Assembly: GCA_023402175.1 (NCBI GenBank)
Contig: JAEXCN010000043.1
Span: forward strand, 1-26,336
DNA: 26,336 nucleotides
Source: Pseudomonadota bacterium
GTDB taxonomy: Bacteria; Myxococcota_A; Polyangia; Polyangiales; Polyangiaceae
Direction of reading: 5' to 3'
Shown here: positions 7,186 to 15,800 of the stretch, piece after piece
Numbering within the stretch: the first letter of the stretch is position 1
Layout: each line of letters opens with the position of its first letter
Notes under the pieces: generated by a model
Databases searched by the model: none
What the model saw: only the letters and a program-made list of their open reading frames with translations
Told to the model about the DNA's origin: nothing
Program-made: the position numbers and the translations under genes

Positions 7186-8478
7186 ATGAGAGGCCTCGTG
7201 TATCGACGTCTGATCCTCCTCGCTTCGGCGATCTTCTCGCCCGCGCTCGCGTGCTCGGGCGGCGAGGACGCGAGCGTCCCCGGCGCGGACGCCGACGCAG
7301 CGGCATCGGACGGGGCGCCGTCGGGCTCGGACGCGACCCGTGACGAGATGTCCGACGCGGGCTCGGACGCCACCGTCGACGCGGACGCGGACGCGGAATC
7401 TCGCATCTGCTCGCTCGACGGCTTCTGTCACACCCAGGTGCCGCCGAACAGCGTCTTCCGCGACCTCCGGCTCGGGGGCGGGACCGTCTTCGCCATCGCC
7501 TGGATGAACGGCCCGGCGGATCCCTGGGGACAGCGAAAAGCGCTGGGAGGCAGCCTCCTTCGGTGGGACGGGGCGACTTGGAAGACCGATCACACCGAGC
7601 CGGGCCGACTCAACGCGATTTGGGGAAGCAGCCCGACGGATCTCTGGATCGGCGGCGATGACGGCCTCTTTCACGCAACGGGCACGTCGCCCGAAAGCCT
7701 CGACTGGACGAAGGTGCGGAGCGAGCCGGTCACGTCGATCTGGGGTTCGGGACCGAACGACGTCTGGGCGGTCGGCGGCGGCTCGATCTGGAGCGACAAC
7801 TTTGCGGGGAAGGTGCTGCACTATTCCGGTCCCGCCGCGGACGGCGACGGTTGGGAGATCGATCCCATTTCGTCGTCGACACAGATGTCGTTTGCCAAGG
7901 TCTGGGGGACGAGCCCTTCGGACGTTTGGATCGGCGGGGTGGAGAGGACGCCAGACTTCCTGAGCTACGCCCGCGTCTTGCGGCGGCGCCCCGACGGCAA
8001 CGGGGGCATCGCGTTCAGCGCGAACGCGATGCCGCCCATCGGCGCCGCCGGCTACGGAGAGGGGAGCGAGGTCACCGGCGCGGGATTGATCGGCTCGCAC
8101 GTATGGGTGCTCGGCTACATGACGGACGGCAACGGAGTCCCGAACGTGTGGGACGTCCAGTTCCAGGGAACGCCGAAGACCGACGGATCGGGCGACTTCG
8201 ACTGGCAGCGAGGGACGTGGGGCACCTGTTCGTTCGGATGCAGAGGCGTGGTGAGTGCGCGCGCGGTCTGGGGGACGAATCCGAACGACGCGTACGTGGT
8301 CGGCGACAACGGCTACGTCCGTCACTGGAACGGCACGAGCTTTTCGACGGTCCGGATCACGATCACGCAGCTTCCGGTCACCGCGTCCTTCCGTGCGATC
8401 GCCGGGACGTCGAACACGGACATCTGGATCGTCGGCGACGGCATCGCGCTGCACAAATCGGGCTCGAACAAGCCTTGA
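7186..8478 (+). CDS. Lipoprotein, predicted seven-bladed propeller (W-repeat type 2)
   Basis: 430 aa with AAGG six bases before the ATG. The signal peptide ends in lipobox ALAC (Cys23), then an Asp/Ala/Ser-rich linker to about residue 72. Residues about 91-428 contain seven repeat units related to those of the 3962-5209 product: LNAIWGSSPTDLWIGG, VTSIWGSGPNDVWAVG, FAKVWGTSPSDVWIGG, ARAVWGTNPNDAYVVG and FRAIAGTSNTDIWIVG, plus two diverged ones (around VFAIAW and GSHVWVLG). The unit number again fits a seven-bladed propeller, but sequence divergence between the two paralogues is high, so this is an old duplication. It lies 66 bp after the RCC1 gene and 21 bp before the next element. Function unknown; surface exposure is inferred. 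Confidence 0.85.
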   Translation: MRGLVYRRLILLASAIFSPALACSGGEDASVPGADADAAASDGAPSGSDATRDEMSDAGSDATVDADADAESRICSLDGFCHTQVPPNSVFRDLRLGGGTVFAIAWMNGPADPWGQRKALGGSLLRWDGATWKTDHTEPGRLNAIWGSSPTDLWIGGDDGLFHATGTSPESLDWTKVRSEPVTSIWGSGPNDVWAVGGGSIWSDNFAGKVLHYSGPAADGDGWEIDPISSSTQMSFAKVWGTSPSDVWIGGVERTPDFLSYARVLRRRPDGNGGIAFSANAMPPIGAAGYGEGSEVTGAGLIGSHVWVLGYMTDGNGVPNVWDVQFQGTPKTDGSGDFDWQRGTWGTCSFGCRGVVSARAVWGTNPNDAYVVGDNGYVRHWNGTSFSTVRITITQLPVTASFRAIAGTSNTDIWIVGDGIALHKSGSNKP

Positions 8479-8504
8479 GGAGACGGTGAGGACCGCATCA
8501 TGAG

Positions 8505-8666
8505 CCGAAGTGGACGGAGTCCAGCCCTGCTGGACGCAGTCAACGCAGGTCGACGGAGGCTCGGCGGAGGCCGAGCCGGAGTGAACCGAAGTGGACGGAG
8601 TCCAGCCCTGCTGGACGCAGTCGACGCAGGTCGACGGAGGCTCGGCGGAGGCCGAGCCGGAGTGAA
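8505..8666 (+). repeat. Two tandem copies of an 81-bp hairpin-bearing unit
   Basis: Positions 8505-8585 and 8586-8666 are identical except for one base (gtcAacgc versus gtcGacgc). Each unit holds two perfect hairpins: GTCCAGC-cct-GCTGGAC (8519-8535 in copy 1) and GGCTCGGC-ggag-GCCGAGCC (8558-8577 in copy 1). The length, 81, is a multiple of three and both copies are open in the frame of the downstream gene. The array lies between a good RBS+ATG (GAGGA, ATG 8500) and the lipoprotein signal peptide, as if inserted just after a start codon. No other copy is seen in the window. Confidence 0.9.
8639..8664 (+). promoter_or_regulatory. Shine-Dalgarno in a hairpin loop before GTG 8662
   Basis: In the second 81-bp unit the stem GGCTCGGC/GCCGAGCC (8639-8646 and 8651-8658) presents GGAG as its four-base loop, 11 bases before GTG 8662. 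This would expose a ribosome binding site for initiation directly at the signal peptide. The function is inferred; the structure is read directly. Confidence 0.35.
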
Positions 8667-9969
8667 CGGCCGAACGCGATTCCTACTCATCGGCGCGAGT
8701 CCGCTCGCGTGCACGCTCGTGCTCCTTGCGTGCACGAGCGATCCGCCCCACGAGGCGTTCGACGGGTCGGACGGCGGAGCTCCCGACGCCGTCGCGAACC
8801 TCCCCGAAGCTTCGCCGGATCCCGCCGACGCGGGCATCGTGGATGCGAGGACACCGTTCGATGGATCCGACGAGGCTCTCACGTGCACCGCGACACCTTG
8901 CGTGACGGATCTCGTCGCGGGAGCGAATCACTTCTGCGCGCTGCTCGCCGATCACACGGTGCAATGCTGGGGAAGTGCCTACGTGCAGTTCGGCCACTAC
9001 GACGGCGGCGGCGATTGGGATCCGGCCCAGTCGCGCCCCCTGTCGATGGGCCTCTCGAACGTCACGCAGCTCAGCGCCGAAGGCAACACGACGTGCGCGC
9101 GGTTCGGCGACGGCACCGTGAAGTGCTGGGGGAGCAACTTCGGCGGCGCGATCGAGCCACTTGCCGATGACTTCGAACCGCACGACCCGACGCCGATCCC
9201 GATCACCGACGTCGCGCGCGTCGACATCGCAGCGTTCAACGTCGTGTTCGCGACGAAGACCTCCGGTGAGCTCTGGTCCTGGGGAGCGCAGGGCGATGCG
9301 CTCGCGCGGCCCGACGTCACGACGCGGTACGTAGGCCCCGGGCGCGCGAACACGGACGGAGCGAAGATCGTTCGCGCCGGCGGCACCGCGCAGGTCGGTC
9401 TCGCCGTGACGGACGAGGCACGGCTCCTCCTGTGGGGCGGCAACAATCCGATGGTGCCGTATCCCGGACCCGTGCCCGTCCCCGCCTTTGGGCTCGAGAA
9501 CGTCCTCCACGCAGCGGCGTCGGTCTCGCACGTCTGCGCCGTGGCCGACGGCCATCTGTATTGCTGGGGACGCAACGGCAACGCGGCGTGCAGCGGCCTC
9601 GTCGATGCTGTGATGTCGCCGCTCGAGATCAAGACGCACGGGCTTGCTCGCCCACAGCAGGTCGCGGTCAACGACCAGGGCACCTGCGTGAGGATGACCA
9701 ACGGCAGCATCCAGTGCTGCGGGAGCGACGACCACGGACAGCTCGGGACGGGCGAGGAAGATGCCGGGGCGGACAGCAGCTTCGTGTTGATCGAGGCAAA
9801 GGCGTTCGTCGGTCACGCGATCCGCGTGGCGCTCGGGCAGCAGACGACGTGCGCGCTCGTCCAAGGTGGAAGCGTCCAGTGCTGGGGCAGCAACGAGTAT
9901 GGCCAACTCGGTCAAGGCACGCGCGACAAGGATCGCCATCCCGCCCCGGTCACGGTTGCATTCCAGTGA
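8662..9969 (+). CDS. Lipoprotein with seven degenerate RCC1 repeats
   Basis: 435 aa from GTG 8662. An upstream in-frame ATG (8500, with a good GAGGA site) would add 54 residues made wholly of the 81-bp tandem repeat and bury the signal peptide (FLLIGASPLACTLVLLAC, lipobox LLAC, Cys24). I therefore prefer 8662, but both are possible. After an Asp/Pro-rich linker, residues about 82-435 contain seven RCC1-like units. Three are canonical in form (NHFCALLADHTVQCWG, TTCARFGDGTVKCWG and TTCALVQGGSVQCWG). One has a WG-to-CG change (GSIQCCGSDDHGQLG), and the third and fourth lack the Cys pair and have irregular length. It is a diverged paralogue of the 5206-7119 product without its Cys-rich N-terminal region. 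The next gene follows after 8 bp. Confidence 0.82.
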   Translation: MNGRTRFLLIGASPLACTLVLLACTSDPPHEAFDGSDGGAPDAVANLPEASPDPADAGIVDARTPFDGSDEALTCTATPCVTDLVAGANHFCALLADHTVQCWGSAYVQFGHYDGGGDWDPAQSRPLSMGLSNVTQLSAEGNTTCARFGDGTVKCWGSNFGGAIEPLADDFEPHDPTPIPITDVARVDIAAFNVVFATKTSGELWSWGAQGDALARPDVTTRYVGPGRANTDGAKIVRAGGTAQVGLAVTDEARLLLWGGNNPMVPYPGPVPVPAFGLENVLHAAASVSHVCAVADGHLYCWGRNGNAACSGLVDAVMSPLEIKTHGLARPQQVAVNDQGTCVRMTNGSIQCCGSDDHGQLGTGEEDAGADSSFVLIEAKAFVGHAIRVALGQQTTCALVQGGSVQCWGSNEYGQLGQGTRDKDRHPAPVTVAFQ

Positions 9970-9977
9970 GACCTCCG

Positions 9978-11801
9978 ATGAAGGCACACCGATGCATCGC
10001 CGTCTGTCTCGGCGCTCTCGCGATGCTGGCCTTCGGGGCCGCCTCGTGCGCGCGTGGAGCGGACCGCGAGGCGTTCACGAACGATCAGCATCCGGAGTTC
10101 TCCCCGGCGGAGGCGTCCGCGCCGGCGCCTCCGCCGTCGTGCGCCGGCAAGCGCTGCTCGCGCGACATGAAGAAGGTGGTCGACGGCTGCACCGAAGCGG
10201 TCATCGAGGAGTGCGGCCCGGACAAGGGCTGCGGCGACGGCGCGTGCGTCGATCCGTGCACCGCCGCCGAGCTGTCGAAGGGCTCGGTCGGCTGCTCGTT
10301 CTGGACGCTCCCTCCCGACGAGCCCGGACACAGCGCTGGCTCCTGCTTCGCGGCGATGGTCGCGAACACGTGGGATCGGCCGGTGACGATCTCGGCGGAG
10401 TATGGGACCGACCCGCTCGATCTGAGCCAGTCAATCTTCACCGCGACGCAGACGGGGAACACGACGAGCTACACGAAGGTCGACGGAGCGCTTCCTCCGG
10501 GGCAGGTGGCGCTCGTGTTCTTGTCGGAGAGGCGACCGGCGCCGGAAAAGCTCGGCTGGGTGCAGGACTTCTCGCGATGCCCGGACGGCGTGGTCGGGGC
10601 CTACAACGGCGATCCGCTCGTGCACGGGACGGCGCGCACGAAGGCTTTCTCGATCAAGACCGACGCGCCCGTGAGCGCGTACTCGATCTACCCGTACGGA
10701 GGGGCGAGCACGTTCTACCCAACGGCGACGTTGCTCCTGCCGACGTCGTCCTGGAGCACCGACTACATCGCGATCAATGCGTGGCCGGCCATGAGGGCCA
10801 CCATTGACGGCGTTCATAAGGTGATTGGGTACCCGACGCTGCAGATCGTCGCGACGACGGACGACACCGAGGTGCGCCTCGTTCCCCGCAGCGACGTCTA
10901 CGACGGCGTCGACGTGACGGGCGGCGCACAAGGCCGGCTCTTGAAATGGAAGCTCTCGCGCGGACAGGTCCTCCAGATCACGCAGCCGGACGAGCTGACG
11001 GGCAGCCCGATCCAATCGGACAAGCCCATTGGCGTCTTCGGCGGCTCCCGCTGCACGTACGTCCCCGCCGACGACGTCCAGGCCTGTGACGCGCTCCAGC
11101 AACAGCTCCCGCCGCTCGCGCAGTGGGGAACCGAATACGCGCTGGTCCCGTATCACGGACGGATGTCCGGTGACGTCGATCAGCGCGAGAACGTTCCGTA
11201 CCGCCTCGTCGGCGCCGTCGAGGGCACGGTGCTCACGTACGATCCGGCGAAGCCGATCGGCGCTCCCGAGACGCTTCGTGCCGGCGAGGTCGTGGCCTTC
11301 CAGACCGACCAGCTCGTCGTCGTACGGAGCCAGGACACGGAGCACCCCATCTACGCTTCCGTGCTGATGACGGGCGCGGACTACTACGGCGGAGCTCTCG
11401 GGGTAACGAACGGCGACCCCGACTTCGTCAATCTGGTTCCGACCGATCAATTTCTCGATCACTACGTTTTCTTTGCAGACTACACGTTTCCCGACACGAC
11501 GCTCACCCTCGTTCGTCGCAGGACGCAGAATGGCTTCTTGCCCGTGGAGGTCGATTGCGTCGGCGAGGTGAAGAACTTCCGTCCGCTCGGCACTAGCGGT
11601 GAATACGAGCTCGCATGGGTCGATCTCACGAAGGGCTTTGCTGCAGCGAGTGGCACCTGCGGTGCTGGCCGCCATGAAGCGAAGAGTGACGGCCCGTTCA
11701 CGATTTCGGTCTGGGGCATGGGTTACTGCGCCAGCTACGGCTACGCGGGCGGTACGGGGAGCCGTCCGCTCACCAAGGTCCAGGCGCCGGTCCCCAAGTA
11801 G
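9978..11801 (+). CDS. IgGFc-binding-like lipoprotein
   Basis: 607 aa. ATG 9978 opens a signal peptide ending AASC (Cys24, acceptable lipobox); in-frame codons further upstream lie within the RCC1 gene in another frame. Residues 55-94 form a short Cys-rich segment (CAGKRC, CTEAVIEEC, CGDGACVDPC). From about residue 98 to the end the protein matches, from memory, the myxobacterial IgGFc-binding-protein-like family: opening GSVGCSFWT, then VANTWDRPVTISAEYG, YSIYPYGGASTFYPTATLLL, PTLQIVATTDDTEVRL and ending in a WGMGYCASYGYAGG stretch. The family is named after a mammalian mucin-like protein; in bacteria the ligand is not known. As last of the six lipoproteins it may be the adhesive member of the array (inference). 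A small stem TCCCC/GGGGA overlaps the stop codon. Confidence 0.8.
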   Translation: MKAHRCIAVCLGALAMLAFGAASCARGADREAFTNDQHPEFSPAEASAPAPPPSCAGKRCSRDMKKVVDGCTEAVIEECGPDKGCGDGACVDPCTAAELSKGSVGCSFWTLPPDEPGHSAGSCFAAMVANTWDRPVTISAEYGTDPLDLSQSIFTATQTGNTTSYTKVDGALPPGQVALVFLSERRPAPEKLGWVQDFSRCPDGVVGAYNGDPLVHGTARTKAFSIKTDAPVSAYSIYPYGGASTFYPTATLLLPTSSWSTDYIAINAWPAMRATIDGVHKVIGYPTLQIVATTDDTEVRLVPRSDVYDGVDVTGGAQGRLLKWKLSRGQVLQITQPDELTGSPIQSDKPIGVFGGSRCTYVPADDVQACDALQQQLPPLAQWGTEYALVPYHGRMSGDVDQRENVPYRLVGAVEGTVLTYDPAKPIGAPETLRAGEVVAFQTDQLVVVRSQDTEHPIYASVLMTGADYYGGALGVTNGDPDFVNLVPTDQFLDHYVFFADYTFPDTTLTLVRRRTQNGFLPVEVDCVGEVKNFRPLGTSGEYELAWVDLTKGFAAASGTCGAGRHEAKSDGPFTISVWGMGYCASYGYAGGTGSRPLTKVQAPVPK

Positions 11802-11805
11802 GGGA
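11791..11805 (+). terminator. Small hairpin over the stop codon of the lipoprotein operon
   Basis: TCCCC (11791-11795), loop AAGTA, GGGGA (11801-11805) overlaps the TAG stop of the IgGFc-like gene. With only five base pairs and no T-run it is at best a weak terminator or pause. The next gene starts 20 bp after the stop and may be co-transcribed. Confidence 0.2.
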
Positions 11806-11821
11806 AGTTGCGGACGGTTCG

Positions 11822-12853
11822 ATGCTCATGACCTCCGAGCTCGTCGATAATCATGAACGCGGCGGACTGAACGGCGACGCGGTCCGCGATCGAATCGCGC
11901 ACGCGCTCCGCGACGGTGCCCGACTTCGCTATGCGACACTGCACGCATGTAGTGAGGAGATCGCTCGGGCCTCGCGGCTCGTCGCCGAGGCGCTCCAGCG
12001 CGGAAACAAGGTCTTCCTGTTCGGCAACGGCGGGAGCGCCGCCGACGCGCAGCACATCGCTGCGGAGCTCGTCGGACGGTTTGTCGTCGAGCGCAGGCCT
12101 CTCCCCGGTATTGCGCTGACCACGGACACCTCTGCGCTGACCGCGATCGGGAACGACTACGGCTTCGACCAGGTCTTCGCGCGTCAGCTCGGAGGCCTCG
12201 CCAACGAGGGCGATGTCGCGGTCGCCATCACGACGAGCGGCAAGTCCACCAACGTGCTCGCGGCGATCGAGGTCGCTCGCGAGAGGAAGATGCACGTGAT
12301 CGGATTGACCGGCGCGAACGGCAAGGCGTTCGCGGAGGTCTGCGACGCGTGCGTCATCGTGCCTTCGACGATCGCTGCGCGCATCCAGGAGATCCACATC
12401 ACGGTCGGTCATCTCATCTGCGAGGCGGTCGACACGCTGCTGTGCTCGAATGAGACAGCGAACGGCGCGTCACCGGCCGCTCGAGCAGACCGGAGCTCGT
12501 GGGGCAAGGTCCTCGACCTCGAGATGCTCCTCGCCCTTCGTGAGCGGTGGCGCAACGAAGGGCGCACGGTGGTCTTGATGAACGGTGTCTTCGACGTGCT
12601 CCACGTGGGACATCTCTCGTCGCTCCGCGCCGCAAGGACGCAGGGTGACGTCCTCGTCGTCGGCATCAACGCCGACGAGTCGTTGCGTGGCGGGAAGGGG
12701 ACGCGCACCTCGGTCTACCCGGCTGCCGAACGTGCCGAGATGCTGGCGGCGCTCGAGGACGTCGACTACGTGGTCGTGTTCAGCGAGCCCACCCTCATCG
12801 AAGTGCTCTCGAAGCTGAACCCCGATGTTCATTGGAGGGGGCCCGACGTCTAG
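11822..12853 (+). CDS. GmhA-RfaE2 fusion (heptose-phosphate isomerase + truncated nucleotidyltransferase)
   Basis: 343 aa; ATG 11828 is an alternative start. Residues about 30-207 are a GmhA-type SIS domain (sedoheptulose 7-phosphate to D-glycero-D-manno-heptose 7-phosphate): FGNGGSAADAQHIAAELVGR at 67-86, TDTSALTAIGNDYGFDQVFA, ITTSGKS (137-142) and the catalytic-type QEIH (His192). After a linker, residues about 228-343 are an RfaE2/HldE-C-type cytidylyltransferase-fold domain with MNGVFDVLHVGH (HxGH at 261-264) and YPAAERAEMLAALEDVDYVV. It stops at HWRGPDV, where family members continue roughly 35 residues through the conserved Ser-Thr-Thr motif, so the adenylyltransferase half may be inactive. 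The two activities are both in ADP-heptose synthesis for LPS-core-like sugars, so fusion makes sense. The kinase and phosphatase steps are not encoded nearby. Confidence 0.85.
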   Translation: MLMTSELVDNHERGGLNGDAVRDRIAHALRDGARLRYATLHACSEEIARASRLVAEALQRGNKVFLFGNGGSAADAQHIAAELVGRFVVERRPLPGIALTTDTSALTAIGNDYGFDQVFARQLGGLANEGDVAVAITTSGKSTNVLAAIEVARERKMHVIGLTGANGKAFAEVCDACVIVPSTIAARIQEIHITVGHLICEAVDTLLCSNETANGASPAARADRSSWGKVLDLEMLLALRERWRNEGRTVVLMNGVFDVLHVGHLSSLRAARTQGDVLVVGINADESLRGGKGTRTSVYPAAERAEMLAALEDVDYVVVFSEPTLIEVLSKLNPDVHWRGPDV

Positions 12854-12872
12854 AGCGCGTGTCTCGAGCGCT

Positions 12873-12889
12873 GACGATCGTGGATCGTC
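12873..12889. terminator. Hairpin between convergent genes
   Basis: GACGATC (12873-12879), loop GTG, GATCGTC (12883-12889) is a perfect 7-bp stem placed exactly between the stop of the heptose gene (12853, plus) and the stop of the RND gene (12895, minus). There is no T-run, so a bidirectional terminator is a position-based inference. Confidence 0.4.
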
Positions 12890-12894
12890 GGACC

Positions 12895-15800
12895 TCACTC
12901 CGCTGCGTTCGCGGTTGGACTAGCAACGTCGATGTCGTTGTCGAGCTCGAGCTCACCGGTCTGTTCCGGCGTACGCCCGCGCGGGAGCCGCCGCTTCACC
13001 CACTCGGCGAGGTCGTCGAACAGCGAGTACATGACCGGCGTTGCGACGAGGGTGAGGACGAGCGACAGCGTCTGGCCTCCGACGACGATCCCCGCCATCG
13101 CCTGGTTGAAGCCCGCGCCAATACCCTTCGCGACGACGAGCGGCAGCATGCCGGCGACGAACGCGAGGGTCGTCATGAGGATCGGACGGAGCCGGTCCTT
13201 GTTGGCTTGGAGGATCGCGTCGAGCCGGTTCATCCCCTCTTTCCGGAGCTCGTTCGTGTGATCGATCTGCAGGACGGCGTTCTTCTGCACGACCCCGAAG
13301 AGCACGAGCAGCCCGAGCATCGAGAACATGTTCACCGATTGCCCGAAGATGAGGAGCGAGAGCAGGCCGAACGGCACGGTGAGCGGCAGCGCGAGCAGGA
13401 TGATGAACGGGTTCAGCCATGACTCGAACTGCGCCGCGAGGACGAGATACATGAAGACGAACGACATGCCGAATGCGAGCCCGAACGCGCCGGCCATCTT
13501 CGCCGCCTCCTTCGTCTTGCCTTGCGGCACGACGCGATAGCCCGGAGGTAGCTTCGTGCGAGCGGCGATCTCCTGGATCGCGGCTTCGACCTTCGAGTCG
13601 CCGACGCCCGGAGTGGAGTTGGCGCTGACCGTGATCTGGCGGCTTCGTGCGAGTCGCTCGATCGTCGAAGGGCCCGTTGCTTCCGTCATCGACACGACGC
13701 TCGAGAGCGGGACGCTTCCGTGTTTGATCGACGGCACCGTGAGGAGGGCGAGGGTGCCGGCGTCCGCCCGGAAGCGGCTCTCCGCACGTCCGCGGATGTC
13801 GTATTGCTGCCCGTTCTCTGCATAGGTCGAGAGCTTGAGCCCGCCGACGAACAGCTGGAGTGTGCCCGCGATGTCGGAGACCTGTACGCCGAGATCGGCA
13901 GCACGATCGCGATCGACGGTCACCTGGACCTCCGGCTTGCCGACGATGAGCGAGTTGTCGACGTCGACGGCGCCGGGCGTCTTCCGCAGCTCGTCGGTGA
14001 TCTGCGTGGCGATCCGCTGGAGCTCGACGAGGTCGGGCCCGGTGATGCCATAGGTGATGTTCGCGGTCGATCCTCCGGCGCCTCCGAAGTCCGGGACCTC
14101 GGAGACGGTGACGCGGAGTGTGGGCGGGAGCTTCGCGACGATCTCGGAGCGCGCACGGGCCATCAGCTCCAGCTGCGACGCGTCACGCTGCTTGGGATCG
14201 GAGAGGAGAACACGCACCGTGGCGAGGTTCTGCGTCTTCTGATCGTCATCGCCGATCGTGACGAGCGTGTGCGTGACGCCCGGAAGCGTCGCCAGATCCT
14301 GTGCGAGCCGCTCGGCGACGTAGCGCGTCTCCACCACGCTCGTCCCTTCGGGAGCGCGCATGCTGAGCTGGAACTGCGCCTTGTCGTTGGGCGGGATGAA
14401 GCCACCGGTGAGGCGCTTGCCGACCGGTACGAGCGAGAGCATCGCGCCGATGCACACGAGGACGACGACCCAGCGCCGCTTCATCGCGAACCGAAGCAGC
14501 GCTGCATATCCGCGCTCGATTGGCTGGTAGAAGGCGTCGACGATGCGCGCGAGGCGGCCCGGCGGCGCATTTGGATCGTGCATTACGAGCCAGCGCGACG
14601 CGAGCATCGGCGTCAGCGTGAAGGACACGAACAGCGACACGCCGATCGCCGCGGCCATCGTGAGGCCGAAGCTACGCAGGAATCGGCCGATGATGCCGTC
14701 CATGAACGACACCGGAAGGAAGACGGACATCAGCGCGAGCGTCGTGGCGAGAACCGCGAGACCGATCTCTCGCGTCCCCGCGACGGCCGCGGGGAACGGC
14801 TTCTTTCCCTTCTTCTGGATGTGATTGTGGATGTTCTCGATGACGACGATGGCGTCGTCGATGACGAGACCGACAGCGAGCGCGAGCGCGAGCAGCGTCA
14901 GGAAGTTCAGCGTGAAGCCGAGGACGTACATGACGGCAAACGTGCCGACGATCGAGATGGGGATGGCGAACGCCGCGATGACGGTGCTGCGTGCATCACC
15001 GAGGAAGAGAAGGACGATGATGACCGCGAGGCCCGCTCCGAGCACGAGGTGCTCGAGGACGGCATGTGTCGACGTCCGGATGACGCCGGAGTTGTCGTAG
15101 ACGACATCGAGCGAGACGCCCGGCGGCAGCGTCTGTCGGATCTCGTCGAGGCGCGCGAGAACGGAATCGACGACGGCGACGGTGTTCTTGCCGGACTGCT
15201 TCTTGATCGTGAGGACGACGGTCGGCTCGTCGTCGAACTGAGCAAAGCTCTCCTCCGCCTCCTGGCCGTCGACGACCTTCGCGACGTCACCGACGCGGAC
15301 GGGATGGCCTCCTTGATCGCGGATGATCAAGCGTCCGATCTCGTCGACCGATGCGACGCGCCCGCTCACACGGAGCGTGAGGTTCTTCGGCCCCGTCTCG
15401 ATCGTTCCACCGGGGACGTTCACGTTCTGCAGGGAAAGGACCCGCATGACGTCGATCGCCGTGACGTCGTGCGCGCGCAACCCGACGGGATCGAGCTCGA
15501 CATTGATCTGGCGCTTGCGGCCGCCGACCAGCGAGACCTGGCCGACGCCGTCGATCGTCTCGATCTGCCGACGCACGACCTTGTCGGCGAGCTCCGTCGT
15601 CTCCGCGATCGGCTGCTTGGAGCGGAGCGCAACGAAGAGCACCGGCGCGGCGCCCGGATCGAGCTTCGTGACGACGGGCGGATCGATGCCCTTCGGCAGC
15701 TCCGCGAGCACCTGGTTCACCTTGTCGCGCACCTCCTGCGCCGCGACGTCGACGGGCTTCGCGAGGTTGAACGACGCGACGACCAGCGAGACGCCCTCGC

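Noticed and set aside
4756..8454. Minus-strand open frame of 1232 codons
   Set aside because: It lies antisense to two W-repeat/RCC1 genes with clear signal peptides and domains. It is Arg/Val/Asp-rich and without motifs; long antisense frames are expected at this GC content.
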